Shown here in pieces: positions 45,101 through 56,834 of a stretch of DNA of 64,000 bases. The stretch's first letter is position 1. Every line of letters starts with the position of its first letter. This DNA is from Lichtheimia corymbifera B2541 (Eukaryota > Mucoromycota > Mucoromycetes > Mucorales > Lichtheimiaceae), in NCBI GenBank assembly GCA_000697475.1, contig JNEU01000824.1:62001-126000 (forward strand). The letters run 5' to 3'. The notes below the pieces were generated by a model that ran no database searches, had not been told where the DNA came from, and saw only the letters and a list, made by a program, of their open reading frames with translations. A program made the position numbers and the translations under genes.

Positions 45101-46356
45101 GGCAGATGCTAATATGAGCAAAAGTGAGTAATGTATATGACATAAACGCAACTACCTGTGACCTTACATAAACCCGTGATTGGAAAGCGTACGTGAATCG
45201 ATCTGGATACATGTTGCTCGTTGTACTCCAACTCTGCTTCAGCCAATGCTGACCTAAAATCTTCCAAATTAGCATGTTAACCCGGGTTGCTTCGTTACAA
45301 TAGACATTACCTTGATGATGGAGACCAATAAACAGGCTTGAGCCGACGATAAATATATCCTGAATGATCATCAAATTCAGTCAAAGGTCTTTGGAAGAAG
45401 GTAATCATGTCATACCTCGCTTGATCATGTCATGGAATACTCTCAGCTGGCGAATCTCATAATCCTTGGCTAAGGTAGAACGTATACACATAAGCCGTTG
45501 TGCCCGAACTCTAATCCATTGTACGTACTCAATGTTTGATATGGGTTGTTCCAATCGCCAATGACACCCCAGCTCTGGAAATCCTTCTTTTGCTTTTCGA
45601 TTTCAGACAATGCTCGTTTCTTTGCCAGTTGTCGAATCTCCACTGCAGACAACTTGGTGCCTGACTCCTATCCATGACCATCCCTCGTTAAGACAAATTC
45701 TTGTAGAGTCACTGCTGGTTCCACCTTACCCGGATAGCTTCCAGGGCCTTCAACTCGATTGGTAAACCGTGACAATCCCAACCAGGGCGATACCTTGGTT
45801 TCATAAGTTACTTCAGGTCCTTTGATTCCCTCTATCCCAATTTACTTACCATACTTTGTGTCCTTGGATCATCTTGTATCGATTGACAATATCTTTCAAA
45901 ATCTTGTTCAAAGCATGACCTGCAATGTTGACATCCACACTAAGTTTTCCAATATCACAGCCTATATATCTCCATTGCCTTACCCAAATGCACATCGCCA
46001 TTAGCGTAGGGTGGACCATCATGCAATACAAAGAGCTCCTTTGGGTTGTTTTTGAGCTAGTCGTCAAAGGATGGAGGTTGTCAGGGAAACGAGGTGATAC
46101 GAATCATATATATCAAGGACATGCTTACCTGCCACTCATACAACTCGCTCGTACACCTATCCTTGAATAAGTGCTCTCGAGATACTGCATTGGCACGAAG
46201 AGGAAATGGCGTCTTTGGCAGTAACAGCGTGTCGGTATATGGATTCTTGGGTTTGGCGAGCAATGTAGGTGTTGAACAAAGTGATCGAGTTGTTGCCCAT
46301 GTCGATCGTGCAGAGCCTCGCCATGATCTTGATAACGATGCTCCCAGGGACGCCAT
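42164..46356 (-). CDS. ISM1: Isoleucyl-tRNA synthetase, mitochondrial
   Basis: A class I aminoacyl-tRNA synthetase of about 1,000 residues in more than a dozen exons. Exon 1 is 46129-46356, exon 2 is 45984-46056 and exon 3 starts at 45919. The N-terminus is a basic Ser/Arg-rich presequence ([20 protein letters not shown]), pointing to mitochondria. The first signature reads [20 protein letters not shown] (the HIGH motif is HLGH); intron 2 falls inside its glycine codon. [16 protein letters not shown] follows. The editing domain includes [12 protein letters not shown] (about 44,700). The second signature, KMSKSIGN, is near 43,590. The C-terminus has the anticodon-binding helices ([20 protein letters not shown]) and a zinc finger, [19 protein letters not shown], ending NILQQ and two stops. 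A broken duplicate of its 3' end lies at 38.3-38.8 kb. Minisatellite array B lies right downstream. Confidence 0.93.
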
Positions 46357-46777
46357 GCTTGTGTGAGTGACAGGGCTCAGGGAATGAAAGTATAAGCAAT
46401 GTCGGGAGTAGGGTGTGGCAAAAGTAAACGGAAGAATAACAAACCCGGTCCCTGTTTCATCCACCTATCAAAAGCGATTTCATGCAGCGGTGTCACTTTT
46501 TACCACATTGACTTTGTGGAGGTATAATCATGCATGTGAAGTAAATACATTCATATAAATAGTAATGTCAACATCATAGGCTAATGAAATACAAAAAAGG
46601 ATATGAGGGATGGTGGAGGGGTTACAGGACAAAGAAAAAAGTACATATACATGCTAATGATAATGACCAGAGATGACAGATTGTTGTGAATGGTGATAAG
46701 AAAGGCAAAGAAAAAAGGGTGAAATGAGATATAACAATGACAACGTAAAATCAAAAAAGAGGGGGTAAAAAGAAATA

Positions 46778-48537
46778 TCATTGAGCATAGATCCCACTAG
46801 GATGCCAACCAGGAGCGGCTGTGGTACCTGATGTGGGATTGCTAGTGGTGGATGTGTGCTCTGGTCTCTTGTTGCTATCGGGCCAAAGCCAACTCATGTC
46901 ATCTGCTGTTGGTGCAAACACATTGTCTGTACGTCGAGAAGGCTGAAACAAGGATGACATGGTAGAAAACGACGAAGGAAATGCACTGTCGATATAGCCA
47001 CGACGATTAAAGGTGGGCACTGAATGAGAAGGCACTGGATTGCTATCCATCAGACGACTATGTTGAGAAGGTGAAAGCGTATTCTGTTCGGATCTACTGG
47101 TATAAAAGAGGACAAACGAACAAATGAGAAGACAAGAAACTAAACTACCCATATCATCCATACCGTAAAATAGTCGATGAAGAAGGAGATATGATACTCG
47201 GCTGTAATGTTGGAGATGTATATAACGACGAATGCTGATGTTGACCGATATTGCTTGGCTGATGTTGCCAATTTTGTTGTTGGGCTGCAGCAATAGTTGT
47301 TTTATCATTTTGAGAACGACCCCACGACAATCGAATACGAGAAGCACCGATTTGGAAGCCATTCATTTGTTCAATGGCCATTTCAGCCGAGTGTCGTGAA
47401 ACATATTGAACAAATCCACAGCCCTTATTAGGTGGGATCTTGACGTAAACAATGTCGCCGTAAGGTGCAAAGTATTGACGCAATTCCTCCTCGCTAATAG
47501 GGGTAGCTGATAAACCACCGATGAAGACCGTTGTATTGCTAGGATCTGTCGCTTGATGCACGAGAGCTGGTGCCTGAAGAGCCAGCTGATGGTAACGTGC
47601 GTTGCTGTTCTTGGGAGTGGCAAGAGACACACGCATGGGTCGGTTACTGCAATAGACCCCATTCATTTCAATTAAGGCGTTTTGGTGCTCCCTGGGATCG
47701 TGAAAGCGGACAAAGCCATATCCTCGTGACATACCCGTGAGCGGGTCGCTCATTACTTTTGCAGAGTGACAAGATGGGTAATGTTGACGGAATAGGCTCT
47801 GGGGTCATGGGAATAACCAGATTTTGGGGGGAGAGAAAGATTGAGCAACACAAGAAAAAAAGACTGCGGTTGTATAAATGGGATAACTCCTTACCAACAA
47901 CAATGTCTCATCAACGTCTCCGCTCAGATCACCTACAAAAAGACTATATTCCGGTGCACGGTCCTCTCTGGGGTAATTCGCATGAGAGAATTAGTTGCAA
48001 TGTATTCCCTGATTTTGTTGCTTTCTTTTTTTACCTACTTTCGGTCATGAATCCCTCCACCTGATGCCCAGTTAAGTCGCAGCGGTTTTTGCATGTTATG
48101 TACTTTGGCCCCATGGAAAGTAACCAAGGCTCGTTGAGCAGCCAACATGGATTCAAATTCCACAAATGCATAACCGGCACTGATACTTGTAAGATGCTGC
48201 ATGAGTGTTCAAATGATATTGTTATGTTTGGTTATGACTTACCCTGTGCGCTTATCACGGATGACTTTTGCAATCACGTTTTCACCCAGAGATGCCCAGA
48301 GTTGTCTGATAAAGTTTTCGTCCATCCATGCTTCAAGGTCGCCTATCCTATTGTATATGCCGCTTTGTTAGTTGCATGCATATATGTATTGATACACCGC
48401 ATATATCCACAGTCGTACCACAAGGTGGACTTGGAGCTATCTGAAACAGCACTAAGCGAAGGCGAGAGTGATGCGAGATAATCGAATGGATAATGTTGTT
48501 GTTGCTGTTGCTGTTGCTGCTGCTGCTGCTGAACCAT
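46778..48537 (-). CDS. Three-RRM RNA-binding protein, Nam8/Ngr1/Csx1-like
   Basis: Six exons on the minus strand: 48419-48537, 48243-48347, 48039-48185, 47895-47967, 47164-47798, 46778-47096, giving 465 residues. It begins with MV and 12 Gln. RRM1: TLWIGDLEAWMDENFIRQLW with RNP1 SAGYAFVEF. RRM2: YSLFVGDLSGDVDETLLLSL with RNP1 SRGYGFVRF. RRM3: NTTVFIGGLSA with KGCGFVQY. The order and linkers fit the Nam8 (U1 snRNP), Ngr1 and Csx1 group, relatives of animal TIA1 and TRNAU1AP. A role in splicing or mRNA stability is inferred from family. The C-terminus is Ser/Pro/Thr-rich and disordered. Exon 3 joins exon 4 in phase (IHDRK|EDRAPEYS). Confidence 0.9.
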
Positions 48538-49354
48538 TTCTTTTTTCTTGCAAAGATAAAAAGGGGGGAATGGATTGTGCTGAAAAAGAAAAGGCTACGA
48601 GCAGCAAAAAAGAAAAAAGACAAAGAGGGCGACTTTGAAGAGTGAGAGAGAAAAAGAAAAAGAGCGGGAAGAAAAAGAGAAAGAATGAGAGAAAAAGCCA
48701 AGCGGGAAAAAAGAGAAGGCGATAAAGCGCAAAGCAAAAGGAATCAAAAAAGACGAGGGTCTCGTGCACATCGATGCTACCGTGCGACCTTCTGGGTTTT
48801 TCCTTTGCTCGGAGCTGCCCGGTCAGGTAAAGGAATACGATCACTTGCACACACGCTCTCGTTCATTCTTCCCACTTTAGTTTCTTTGTCGTGTGTAAAT
48901 AGCATATTCATATTTTTGTACGCTTATTTTTATTGTGTCTGGGAAAATGCTCTTTTGCGATAATGCATTATTCTATAGCAGTAGTAGTGGAATCGGATAT
49001 GCAGATGTCCTCGCCGCTGTTGCCGCATTACAGCTACTATTGTTGTTATTGTTTGTTGCCATGGTGATGAATAATACATAGCAACCTCGTTATCAGTGCA
49101 ATGTTTTCGTATGTGGCACGTTAACTATTCTATGCATGTAATACATCTGTTGGTGTACAATTCTCCACATCCATCTCTACCTGTGGCGTTTGATGTTGCA
49201 TTATGTGATCAGGAGATCATGGCTTTGGCATCTCAAGGACTAGAAGGAGGGGATGTTACACCAAGCAGATTATCTTTGTCGTGCCTTGTCAAAGACGAAC
49301 ACCGCTTCTTCCCTTTTGTTCTCCCCACATAATATCCAGCCTCTCCGCATTTCT
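48538..49354. other. Divergent promoter region between the RRM gene and the G-beta gene
   Basis: An 817-bp gap. It starts with a purine-skewed stretch (about 48,590-48,740, AAAAAGAGAAAGA-like) that on the minus strand is a polypyrimidine leader of the RRM gene. The rest shows no ORF with a domain and no RNA gene. Confidence 0.6.
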
Positions 49355-50607
49355 ATGAATTCACCAGGAACTGACAACGATCGCATTGCTGCTGCAAGAC
49401 ATGAAGCCGAGATTCTGAAAGAAAAGCTTAAACGAAAACAAGACGCTTTGAACGATGGCCATTGTGAGTTGACATTTCCAGGGGATTGCCTGTTGTTGAT
49501 TGCTGATAAGGCTTTGTGTTGTTGTAGTATCGGATATTGCTCGTCAAAAGCTTGATCCATTACCAAGGATTGTTTTACGTGTACGTCGAGTTCTCAAGGG
49601 ACATTTAGCCAAGGTGTATGCACTTCATTGGGCCAAGGATATTCCACAGCTTGTCACGGCATCACAGGATGGCAAATTGCTTGTTTGGGAAGCTTACACC
49701 ACACACAAGGTCTGTGCTATTCCGTTGCAGTCTTCTTGGGTCATGACATGTGCCCACTCACCCTCTGCCAGTCTTATCGCATCCGGGGGTCTTGATAACA
49801 TTGTGAGCATACATAACATCAATGCCAAGGAAGGTCCAACACGCCCTGCACGTATCTTGGTGGGTCACTCAGGATTCCTCAGCAGCTGTCGTTTCCTTGA
49901 CGAGCATCGAATAATCTCAGGGAGTGGAGATGCGTCTTGCGTTTTATGGAACGTCGAAGTGGGTGCAAAGATGGATCAGTTTATCGATCATACGGGGGAT
50001 GTAATGTGGTAAGTGTCGTATTATCCTATCAATGAGGATGGTATTATGTATTCATCATGCATCAACTCTCATAGCATTGCGGTGTCACCAACCGATCCCA
50101 ATATCTTTGCTTCAGGTGGCTGTGACAATACCGTCAAGGTGTGGGATATACGACAAGCCAATCGAAAGTGTGTGCATACGTTTACAGGCCATGAATCCGA
50201 TATCAATGCAATTGATTTCTTCCCCGATGGACAAGCGATCTCGTCAGGTTCTGATGACTCAACATGCCGACTCTTTGATTTGCGAGCAGCACAAAGCGAA
50301 TTGAACGTATACTCTGAAGATGGCATTTTATGTGGCGTGAGTTCGGTCAGCTTTTCCAAATCAGGCCGTGTGCTTTTCGCTGGATACGACGATCATAACT
50401 GCCAAGTATGGGATGCACTACGTGGAGAAAGGATTGGTACATTGAATGCACACGAGAATCGAGTATCTTGTCTTGGTGTGTCTTCGGATGGCATGTCATT
50501 GTGCACCGGTAGCTGGGATCATTCATTGAAGGTATTTTGATCATTCTTTATCATCAAACAAAGAGACATTGCTAACATTGATTGATGGATAGATCTGGGG
50601 TTATTAG
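49355..50607 (+). CDS. Heterotrimeric G-protein beta subunit
   Basis: Four exons: 49355-49463, 49528-50008, 50075-50531, 50593-50607, giving 353 residues (usual G-beta 340-360). The N-terminal helix ([20 protein letters not shown]) forms the coiled coil with G-gamma. Seven WD repeats follow, including [86 protein letters not shown] and [13 protein letters not shown]. It signals downstream of seven-helix receptors in mating or nutrient responses. The final exon is only 15 nt and encodes IWGY plus stop. Without it the last blade would lack its closing Trp. Confidence 0.95.
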
Positions 50608-50749
50608 TACTTTCCCAACAATAGATAGAATATACCATCCCTTTTTAATTACTAGATGGCCATTGTAATTATTAGACACTGTACCAGTTATAATGTAAAC
50701 TCTATTTTTAATGCCAATAGATCTATTTGTTTTTTATTGTTGTCCATTG

Positions 50750-51711
50750 CTACAGAGTAGACGACTTGAGCACACCGCTATCAAGAATCTGAGTCCAATT
50801 GTCTACGCGGTAAACACCTGTATCCCAGTTGTCAAGTCCTTCTTGGATGTCTTTTTTGAAGTCGTTTCGGATGGCGTCCAATAGTTTTGTGTTGTTACCC
50901 ATGACAATGCCGACATCCGCTTTCACTATGATGGATGGTTAGCTAGGTAATAGTTATTGTAGCAATGTAAAATGTACTCACTCATAGGAAGCAAATCGCC
51001 CATAGAGTCACCCACATAAACAGTACGAGTGTCAGCTGGTGTTTTGCGTAGAATGGCATCCATCAAATCTTCCTTGTCGACCGAAGTCAATAGCTCATGA
51101 GTGATTTCGCCAGTAGCTGTGTGATTGTTTCCATAGTAACGCAAATCATTGGAATAAACGTGCTCGAGATTCAAACCAAGTGGACGCAAGAAGCCAAGGA
51201 TCCAGTCTTTGGACCAGTTGACGGATATGATTCTAAAGTTGTCCTTATCGACATGTTGCAATACATCCACCACACCAGGTCGTAGGTATTTTGATGCGTG
51301 TCGTGCACCCTGTTCGTTAATATATTGACGCGTCAGACCTCTGAATACGTTATATTTCTCGATGCGATCCAACGAAGCTGCTTCTGCTGGTCGAAAGGCA
51401 CCCAAGCGTTCACGAATAGTTGCATTGGCGGGAATGGAGCTCTTGATGCTATTGTAGTCGTCCATGTAAGCGTCAACAAAGAATGACCAAGACATATTGC
51501 TATGCTGGTGATCGAGGCCAACTTGACCTAGCAATGCCGTTGTGTCCTCATTGGTGATGGTCTCGTCAAAGTCGGTCAACACAAGGGTGCGTTTGATAGC
51601 AGACATACAGCGGGGAACAAGTGCTTGTCGTGCCACAGCCATACATTCAACACTTGCCAATAGCTGACAAAGAGCGACAATCAAGAGTAGAGCGTATTGA
51701 ATAGGGTTCAT
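50750..51711 (-). CDS. HAD-superfamily phosphatase with signal peptide
   Basis: Two exons on the minus strand: 50982-51711 and 50750-50925, giving 301 residues. The N-terminus (MNPIQYALLLIVALCQLLAS) looks like a signal peptide. HAD motif I is TDFDETIT (nucleophile Asp of DFDET), and a late motif reads VYVGDSMGDLLPM (GDSxxD). It resembles small fungal and plant HAD phosphatases of the PHOSPHO/CTO1 type. The substrate is not evident; a secreted or ER-located phosphomonoesterase is inference. ATG 51711 is the first Met; the frame upstream begins with a non-ATG codon. Confidence 0.85.
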
Positions 51712-52300
51712 ATGCAGGTACAGCAAGATAGCGTATTCGATCCACAGCCAGGGTCAATGGAACAATAGCAACATGCGTGTGTGACACCTGGTGACGTCGC
51801 TTGATACAAGAGATGATCGAAAAGATGGAGATGATGATGATGATGATCCGAAAGAGACCGCCTATATCATTGTAGTTTATGCAATTGGAGACCCTATAGC
51901 TAGCTATCTACCCCTTTTCATAATAACTTTTTATGTTTATCGATGTATCCACATTAAACTCGGCATAAACATCCGTGACAACCATTTTTCTACTACTTTT
52001 ATTGCCATTCTTCTGTTTGCTATGCGACCATCACTATAGTAAAACTACGTTGCTATGTACAACCCCAACAACCATTGTTTACATTGATTACCATGCGTTT
52101 GTGTTTCAATCCTTTTCAGTTTCAGAATGACGTTGCAAGAAATGTCAAGCTGCTTCCCATCCCGTCCCAAGTAGTTATTGTGTAACATGCTGCGCACTGG
52201 TCACTCAAAAGAGCCAAACCTTGTTTCTTCCTCCCATATTCATTCTCTCTTTCACTTTTCCTCCTCCTCCTTCTCCTTCCTTTGACACCTTGCGCAGAAC
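51712..52300. other. Divergent promoter region between the HAD phosphatase and the Zn2Cys6 regulator
   Basis: A 589-bp gap, with a (GAT)n-like run at about 51,825-51,850 and a strong pyrimidine tract (52,230-52,290) just before the regulator's ATG. No gene or RNA is supported. Confidence 0.6.
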
Positions 52301-55123
52301 ATGTCCGAGCAAAATGATATCAATGATCACAATGAAGATATGCGAGGACCAAAACGTAAACGACTTGCTCAAGCTTGTGACGTGTGCCGAAGGAAAAAGG
52401 TTGGGGTGTTATCTGGAGTAGCCGAGTGTTGCTGAATAAGCTAATGTCCGCGATTCGAATAGATCAAGTGTGATGGAGTGAAACCCATGTGCGGGAATTG
52501 TAAACGAACGGGGCGTGAGTGTACCTATAACCCGAACGTTAAGAAACGAGGACCACGACAGGGATACATGGAAATGTTGGAGAAACGGCTGGATAAAATG
52601 GAAAAGATGCTCACTCGCGGACATGAACTGTCGCAGCAGCAGCAGCAGCAGCAACAGCAACAACAACATTCATCATCAGCAGATTCAACATTAAGTGAAG
52701 ATGCCAGTAACACGAGAAGTCCTCAGCCCCCTAATAATAATCCGATCATATCACAACAACATCATTGTTCATCATCATCTACTGCAACAGCCAATAACAG
52801 TGTCATCAATGAACCCACATCGGCCACCACAGTAGCTTCCTTTTCACCCGCAAACAATGTCAACAATACTTTCCCAACAAATCAACAACAACAACAACAA
52901 CAACAATCAACCTCTGTATTACCATCAACTGACATTGTATTGCATTTGATCCATCTCTTTTTCGAATATATATACAACTACACGCCTATCTTTGATAAAG
53001 AAACTCTCATACGCGATGTACAAGAACAACGATGTCCTGAATTTCTTATCCTCGCCATCATGGCTGTATCTGCAAGGTAGCATCACTCATAATGAAAGAA
53101 AAGAAAAATGCCATATCTCATGCCACTTGCATAGATATTCAGATCGTAGCGATATTGCCGAAGATCCACCTTGGCATTCGGGAGAAAAATACGCATGCAA
53201 AGCCCGTGACATGGTACTTCAAGCCATTGATGCTCCTAGTATGGCTAATGTCCAAGCACTTCACCTTTTGGGATTGCACGAATACGGTTGTGCGAGAGGT
53301 CCGAGGTAACTTTTTTTTTCATTCCGATGAGGCTGAAGCCATAATGCTAACTCTCAAAAATACACTTGTAAAGGTGCTGGATGTTATCAGGGATGGCTGT
53401 TCGGTAGGTATATATGTGAAGCTGCAGGTGTCAGGATGACCAAGCTGACAAATCCATGTTTATTTACATAGGATGGCGTTGGAAATTGGGTTGAACAGGG
53501 AACCCGGATTGGCGTACAAAGATCGACCATTATCGACTGCACAATGGATGCAACATGAGGTACAACGCCAATTATTCTGGAGCATCTTTGCCGTAGATAG
53601 GTAAGTTTGAGTCATACATGTATTGTGCTATCTTATTATGGGATTGATGACGAATCTTCCTTTTATAGATTTCTGAGTGCATCGACAGGTCGACCACCGA
53701 TATTACAAGAAGAGGATTGTGAGATATTATTACCTTGTGACGAGGATGGATGGTGTACACGGGAATTTTACACTGAATCAATCAACAAAGAGCATTATGT
53801 CCTTTTCACCGTGTGCCCAATGCAAGGAAGCAATCTCTTGGGAATCACGACAACAATCAGCTCTGAACCGCTTGTGGATGGAAATGGAAACAGACTTCAA
53901 CTCAGCTGCATGGCCAACGTGTATCGTGGCGCAGCATTGTTGGGGAGGTTGACAGTCTTCATCAACCGTAAATGTCGTCAACGGAAGCTTTTTACACCCG
54001 ACGGCCCTGGATCAGACTTTGCCCAATTAGATCAAGCCATTGATGAGTGGTACAGCAATTTCCCAGCAGAACTTCAATATACACAAGCCAACATGGCTTG
54101 CCATAGGCAGCGTTCCATGCCTTACTTTTGTCGATTTTTATTGGTAATGCATCCCTTATTCTCTTTTGATACAAGAAAACTCACACTTACAAATAGCTTC
54201 ACACATTGCATAATACGATGATTGTCTTATTACATCGACCAGCTCTTGCACAAATGGATTCATCCAATGCCGACAATGTTCAACCTCATTTACGTGAATG
54301 TTATGCAGCCAGTGCTGCCAAATGCATGGGAGCTGTTGCTAGGGTGACTGATTTGATCGGCTCCATCAAAGAGAACAAAGTCTTAATATCACCATTCTTG
54401 ACCTATTTGACCTATACGGTGGCTACGATTGTCGTAAATAACATTTTCTTCGGCAAAGGAGACGATGTCTACAAGTCAAAGAAAGCACTCACGGAGCATT
54501 TTTCATTGTTACAGGTACGTGTGGCAACATTGTGTGGATATGCAATTACTAATATTCTGCAGAATTTACGATCGTATTGGGCGATGGCAGATAAGCTATA
54601 TTTTATGATCCGAGATCTATATGCAATGCATACCAATTTTACACGCCAACAACAGCAATCAACAATACCAGCAAAACGAACATCGCAGCAATCACCGGGA
54701 TCATGGCCCCAGTCTACAAATATTGTATCTATGCCATGCCAATCAACCGTAAGGCAGCAAGAATGGACAACATTCACTACTGAGACTTCTGTACAACAAC
54801 AACAACAACAACCTGTTATACCCATGGAGACAATGACATACAATGCGACCACTCCAGGGGAGCACACGAATAACGGAACCGCGGATGGATCATTACGGGG
54901 GATGTCATTAGCCGATATCGCATTATCAACAGCTGATGGAGCATCCTCTACCAATTGGATCCTAGGTGATAACAGCAAGAACCTTGCAGCCGCTATGCAA
55001 TTCCTTGGTGGTATGCCTGCGAATGACAGCAATCCTTATTATGCCTCGAATATCCCTTTTACTAGCGCCCCACAACAATGGCCATCATATGATTTTTCAG
55101 ACCTTCCAACGGACCCCAATTAA
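52301..55123 (+). CDS. Zn2Cys6 transcription factor with fungal-specific regulatory domain
   Basis: Eight exons: 52301-52399, 52463-53076, 53135-53305, 53374-53403, 53472-53600, 53669-54143, 54197-54514, 54563-55123, giving 798 residues. The binuclear zinc cluster is CDVCRRKK|IKCDGVKPMC GNCKRTGRECTY, with the six Cys spaced as in Gal4; intron 1 splits it after RKK. A coiled coil (MEMLEKRLDKMEKML) and polyQ follow. The fungal_trans domain (about residues 205-560) shows LHLLGLHEYG, WMLSGMAVRMALEIGLN and the EVQRQLFWSIFAVDR signature. The C-terminal activation-like part is Gln/Ser/Asn-rich. The regulated genes are unknown; relatives of this shape control carbon or lipid use (inference only). Intron 7 (54515-54562) is 48 nt without a stop, so its retention would keep the frame. 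Converges on the next gene, 19 bp away. Confidence 0.93.
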
Positions 55124-55142
55124 TTCAGTATTATTATGTTTT

Positions 55143-56113
55143 TCATGTACTACTCTTTGCAGAACTACTACTACTTTCTTCTTGAAATTTGGAAATGAAA
55201 TCGCTTAAACGACCGGCGTATTGACTCATGTATGTCTTCATCTCGCTTGAATTCTCCATTGCTTCGTTGTAACACTTGTCGATCCAATCGCTTGCAAGTT
55301 CAGTCCACTTTACCAAATCAGAAAGGTCTTGATCTTCTTCGGGTTCCTTCAAAGCATCCATCACTTTATCTTCAGTCATTGTCTCTAGTTGCGGAAGCTT
55401 ATCTTTTGCTCTGACCAAGGGTGGTATATTCCAAGAAAACGTTTGTTCTATTAAATCATAGGTCTTAGTGATCCCATTCCCATGTTGTTGCATGATTTGA
55501 GCCACTTACCATTATCATCCAATAAATGATCCAAATCAAGTTGCTTGGTGGTTTGTAATCGCTTCATAAACTTGTCAAGGACATCGAACCAAATCCAATC
55601 CACGTCTTGTTCTCCCGTTTCCTTTTGATATTGCCGTCCTTCCATGTATCTCTCTGTCAATCGTCTTGTAGTTCCACTAGGTCGATCATTGCTGCCTGCT
55701 CGACGCCAATAGTCAAAGAACATTTCAACATCAATCTCTGAGAATCTTTCTCTGGGTCGTTTCCTCTGCCCTTCTTCTTGATCGGATGTTAGCCGTTGTC
55801 TCTTTGCAGGAATTGATTGTGGTGTCTCATCCATGTTTCCTTTTGCTTCGTCGCTCGTTGATGGTTGCACATTCTTGTCTTTTGACGATGATGATGGCTG
55901 TGTATTCTTGTCTTTTGATGATGATGCCTCTGGTCGTTGTATATTCTTAGCTTTTGATGACGATGATGATGATGGGGCTTTGGAGGATGATGCTTCTGAT
56001 CGTTGTGTATTCTTATCTTTTGACGATGATGATGCTTTAAATGTTGACGTATTCTCGTGTGCTTTTGCTCGTGTGCTCTTTTCCTTTCCTGATGTCGAGG
56101 TCTTTTGTTTCAT
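55143..56113 (-). CDS. Uncharacterised protein with Ser/Lys repeat N-terminus
   Basis: Two exons on the minus strand: 55510-56113 and 55143-55447, giving 302 residues. Residues 1-110 are low in complexity and built from tandem copies of a unit like EASSSKDKNTQ / SSSSKDKN. A basic patch KRQRL...RKRPRERF could be a nuclear localisation signal. The folded-looking half starts at EIDVEMFFDYWRRAG and runs through TTRRLTERYMEGRQYQKE, DWIWFDVLDKFMKRL and a helical C-terminus ending in a Ser run. I recognise no domain; it may be specific to this fungal lineage. ATG 56113 (MKQKTSTSGKEKST) is preferred over an upstream Met whose extension is hydrophobic. Confidence 0.75.
55860..56040 (-). repeat. Coding tandem repeat, about 45-50 bp unit
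   Basis: On the plus strand, repeated TTCTTGTCTTTTGACGATGATGATG-like blocks, with GCTTCTGATCGTTGTGTA between. They encode the SSSKDKNTQ motifs of the preceding gene. Copy number is likely to vary between strains. Confidence 0.7.
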
Positions 56114-56834
56114 GATTGGGATATATACAATGTGTAATGCCGTTGAACAATGACAGGGAAGGTGATTCAAGAGGTGTGTTGGCAAGCGATTGCGAATGGA
56201 GTGTGCTGCTCTTGTATGGGTAGGAACAATATCAAAAAGAGGTGCGTATTAGAAAGAGTCTTTCTCCGCTGCCCTTCTTATGCGGCGCGCATCATCACCT
56301 TTAAATTATGATATACACACAGCCAAGAGCAGTTGTAGTATAGCAATACTGATTTATATATCGAAGCAATAGTCATGATGGCAGCGTTCAAAGTCTATAA
56401 GTCTATATTCACTTTCTTTCTCTGCCTCTCTCTCTCTTTCTTAAAAAAGACCTCCATTATGTATGCTTGCTATTGTTGAATGAATACAGCCAATAAGGTG
56501 CATTGTGTGCCCATTGATCATTTTCTAGCTACAGTGATATGTACATAATATTCTATATGATCTTACTATTGAAAAAGAATAATACTGCTACAGGTCTCTG
56601 ATGCACCAAAATGGAAACGAGGAGGAGTCTTTGTTAATGCGTTCAAGAAGACAATGAAAGATGCAACAATGAAGGCAAGAAGTATTCATTATATGTACGA
56701 GTTACACGTGACAATATATGGATGGTTTTATGCACTATCCACACCTTATTGGGCGAGTCAAACATGTACCAAGACATTTGTTGGATGACATTATCGCCTA
56801 TCTCTTCTTCCCGCCCCTACCCACGACGACAACC
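56114..56834. other. Divergent promoter region upstream of SWC4
   Basis: A 721-bp gap. It has a (CT)n pyrimidine run near 56,405-56,440. No conserved frame or RNA gene was found. Confidence 0.6.

Noticed and set aside
54469..55032. 187-codon minus-strand frame opposite the Zn2Cys6 regulator
   Set aside because: Poly-Cys/Val composition is the antisense shadow of CAA/ACA-rich coding sequence.
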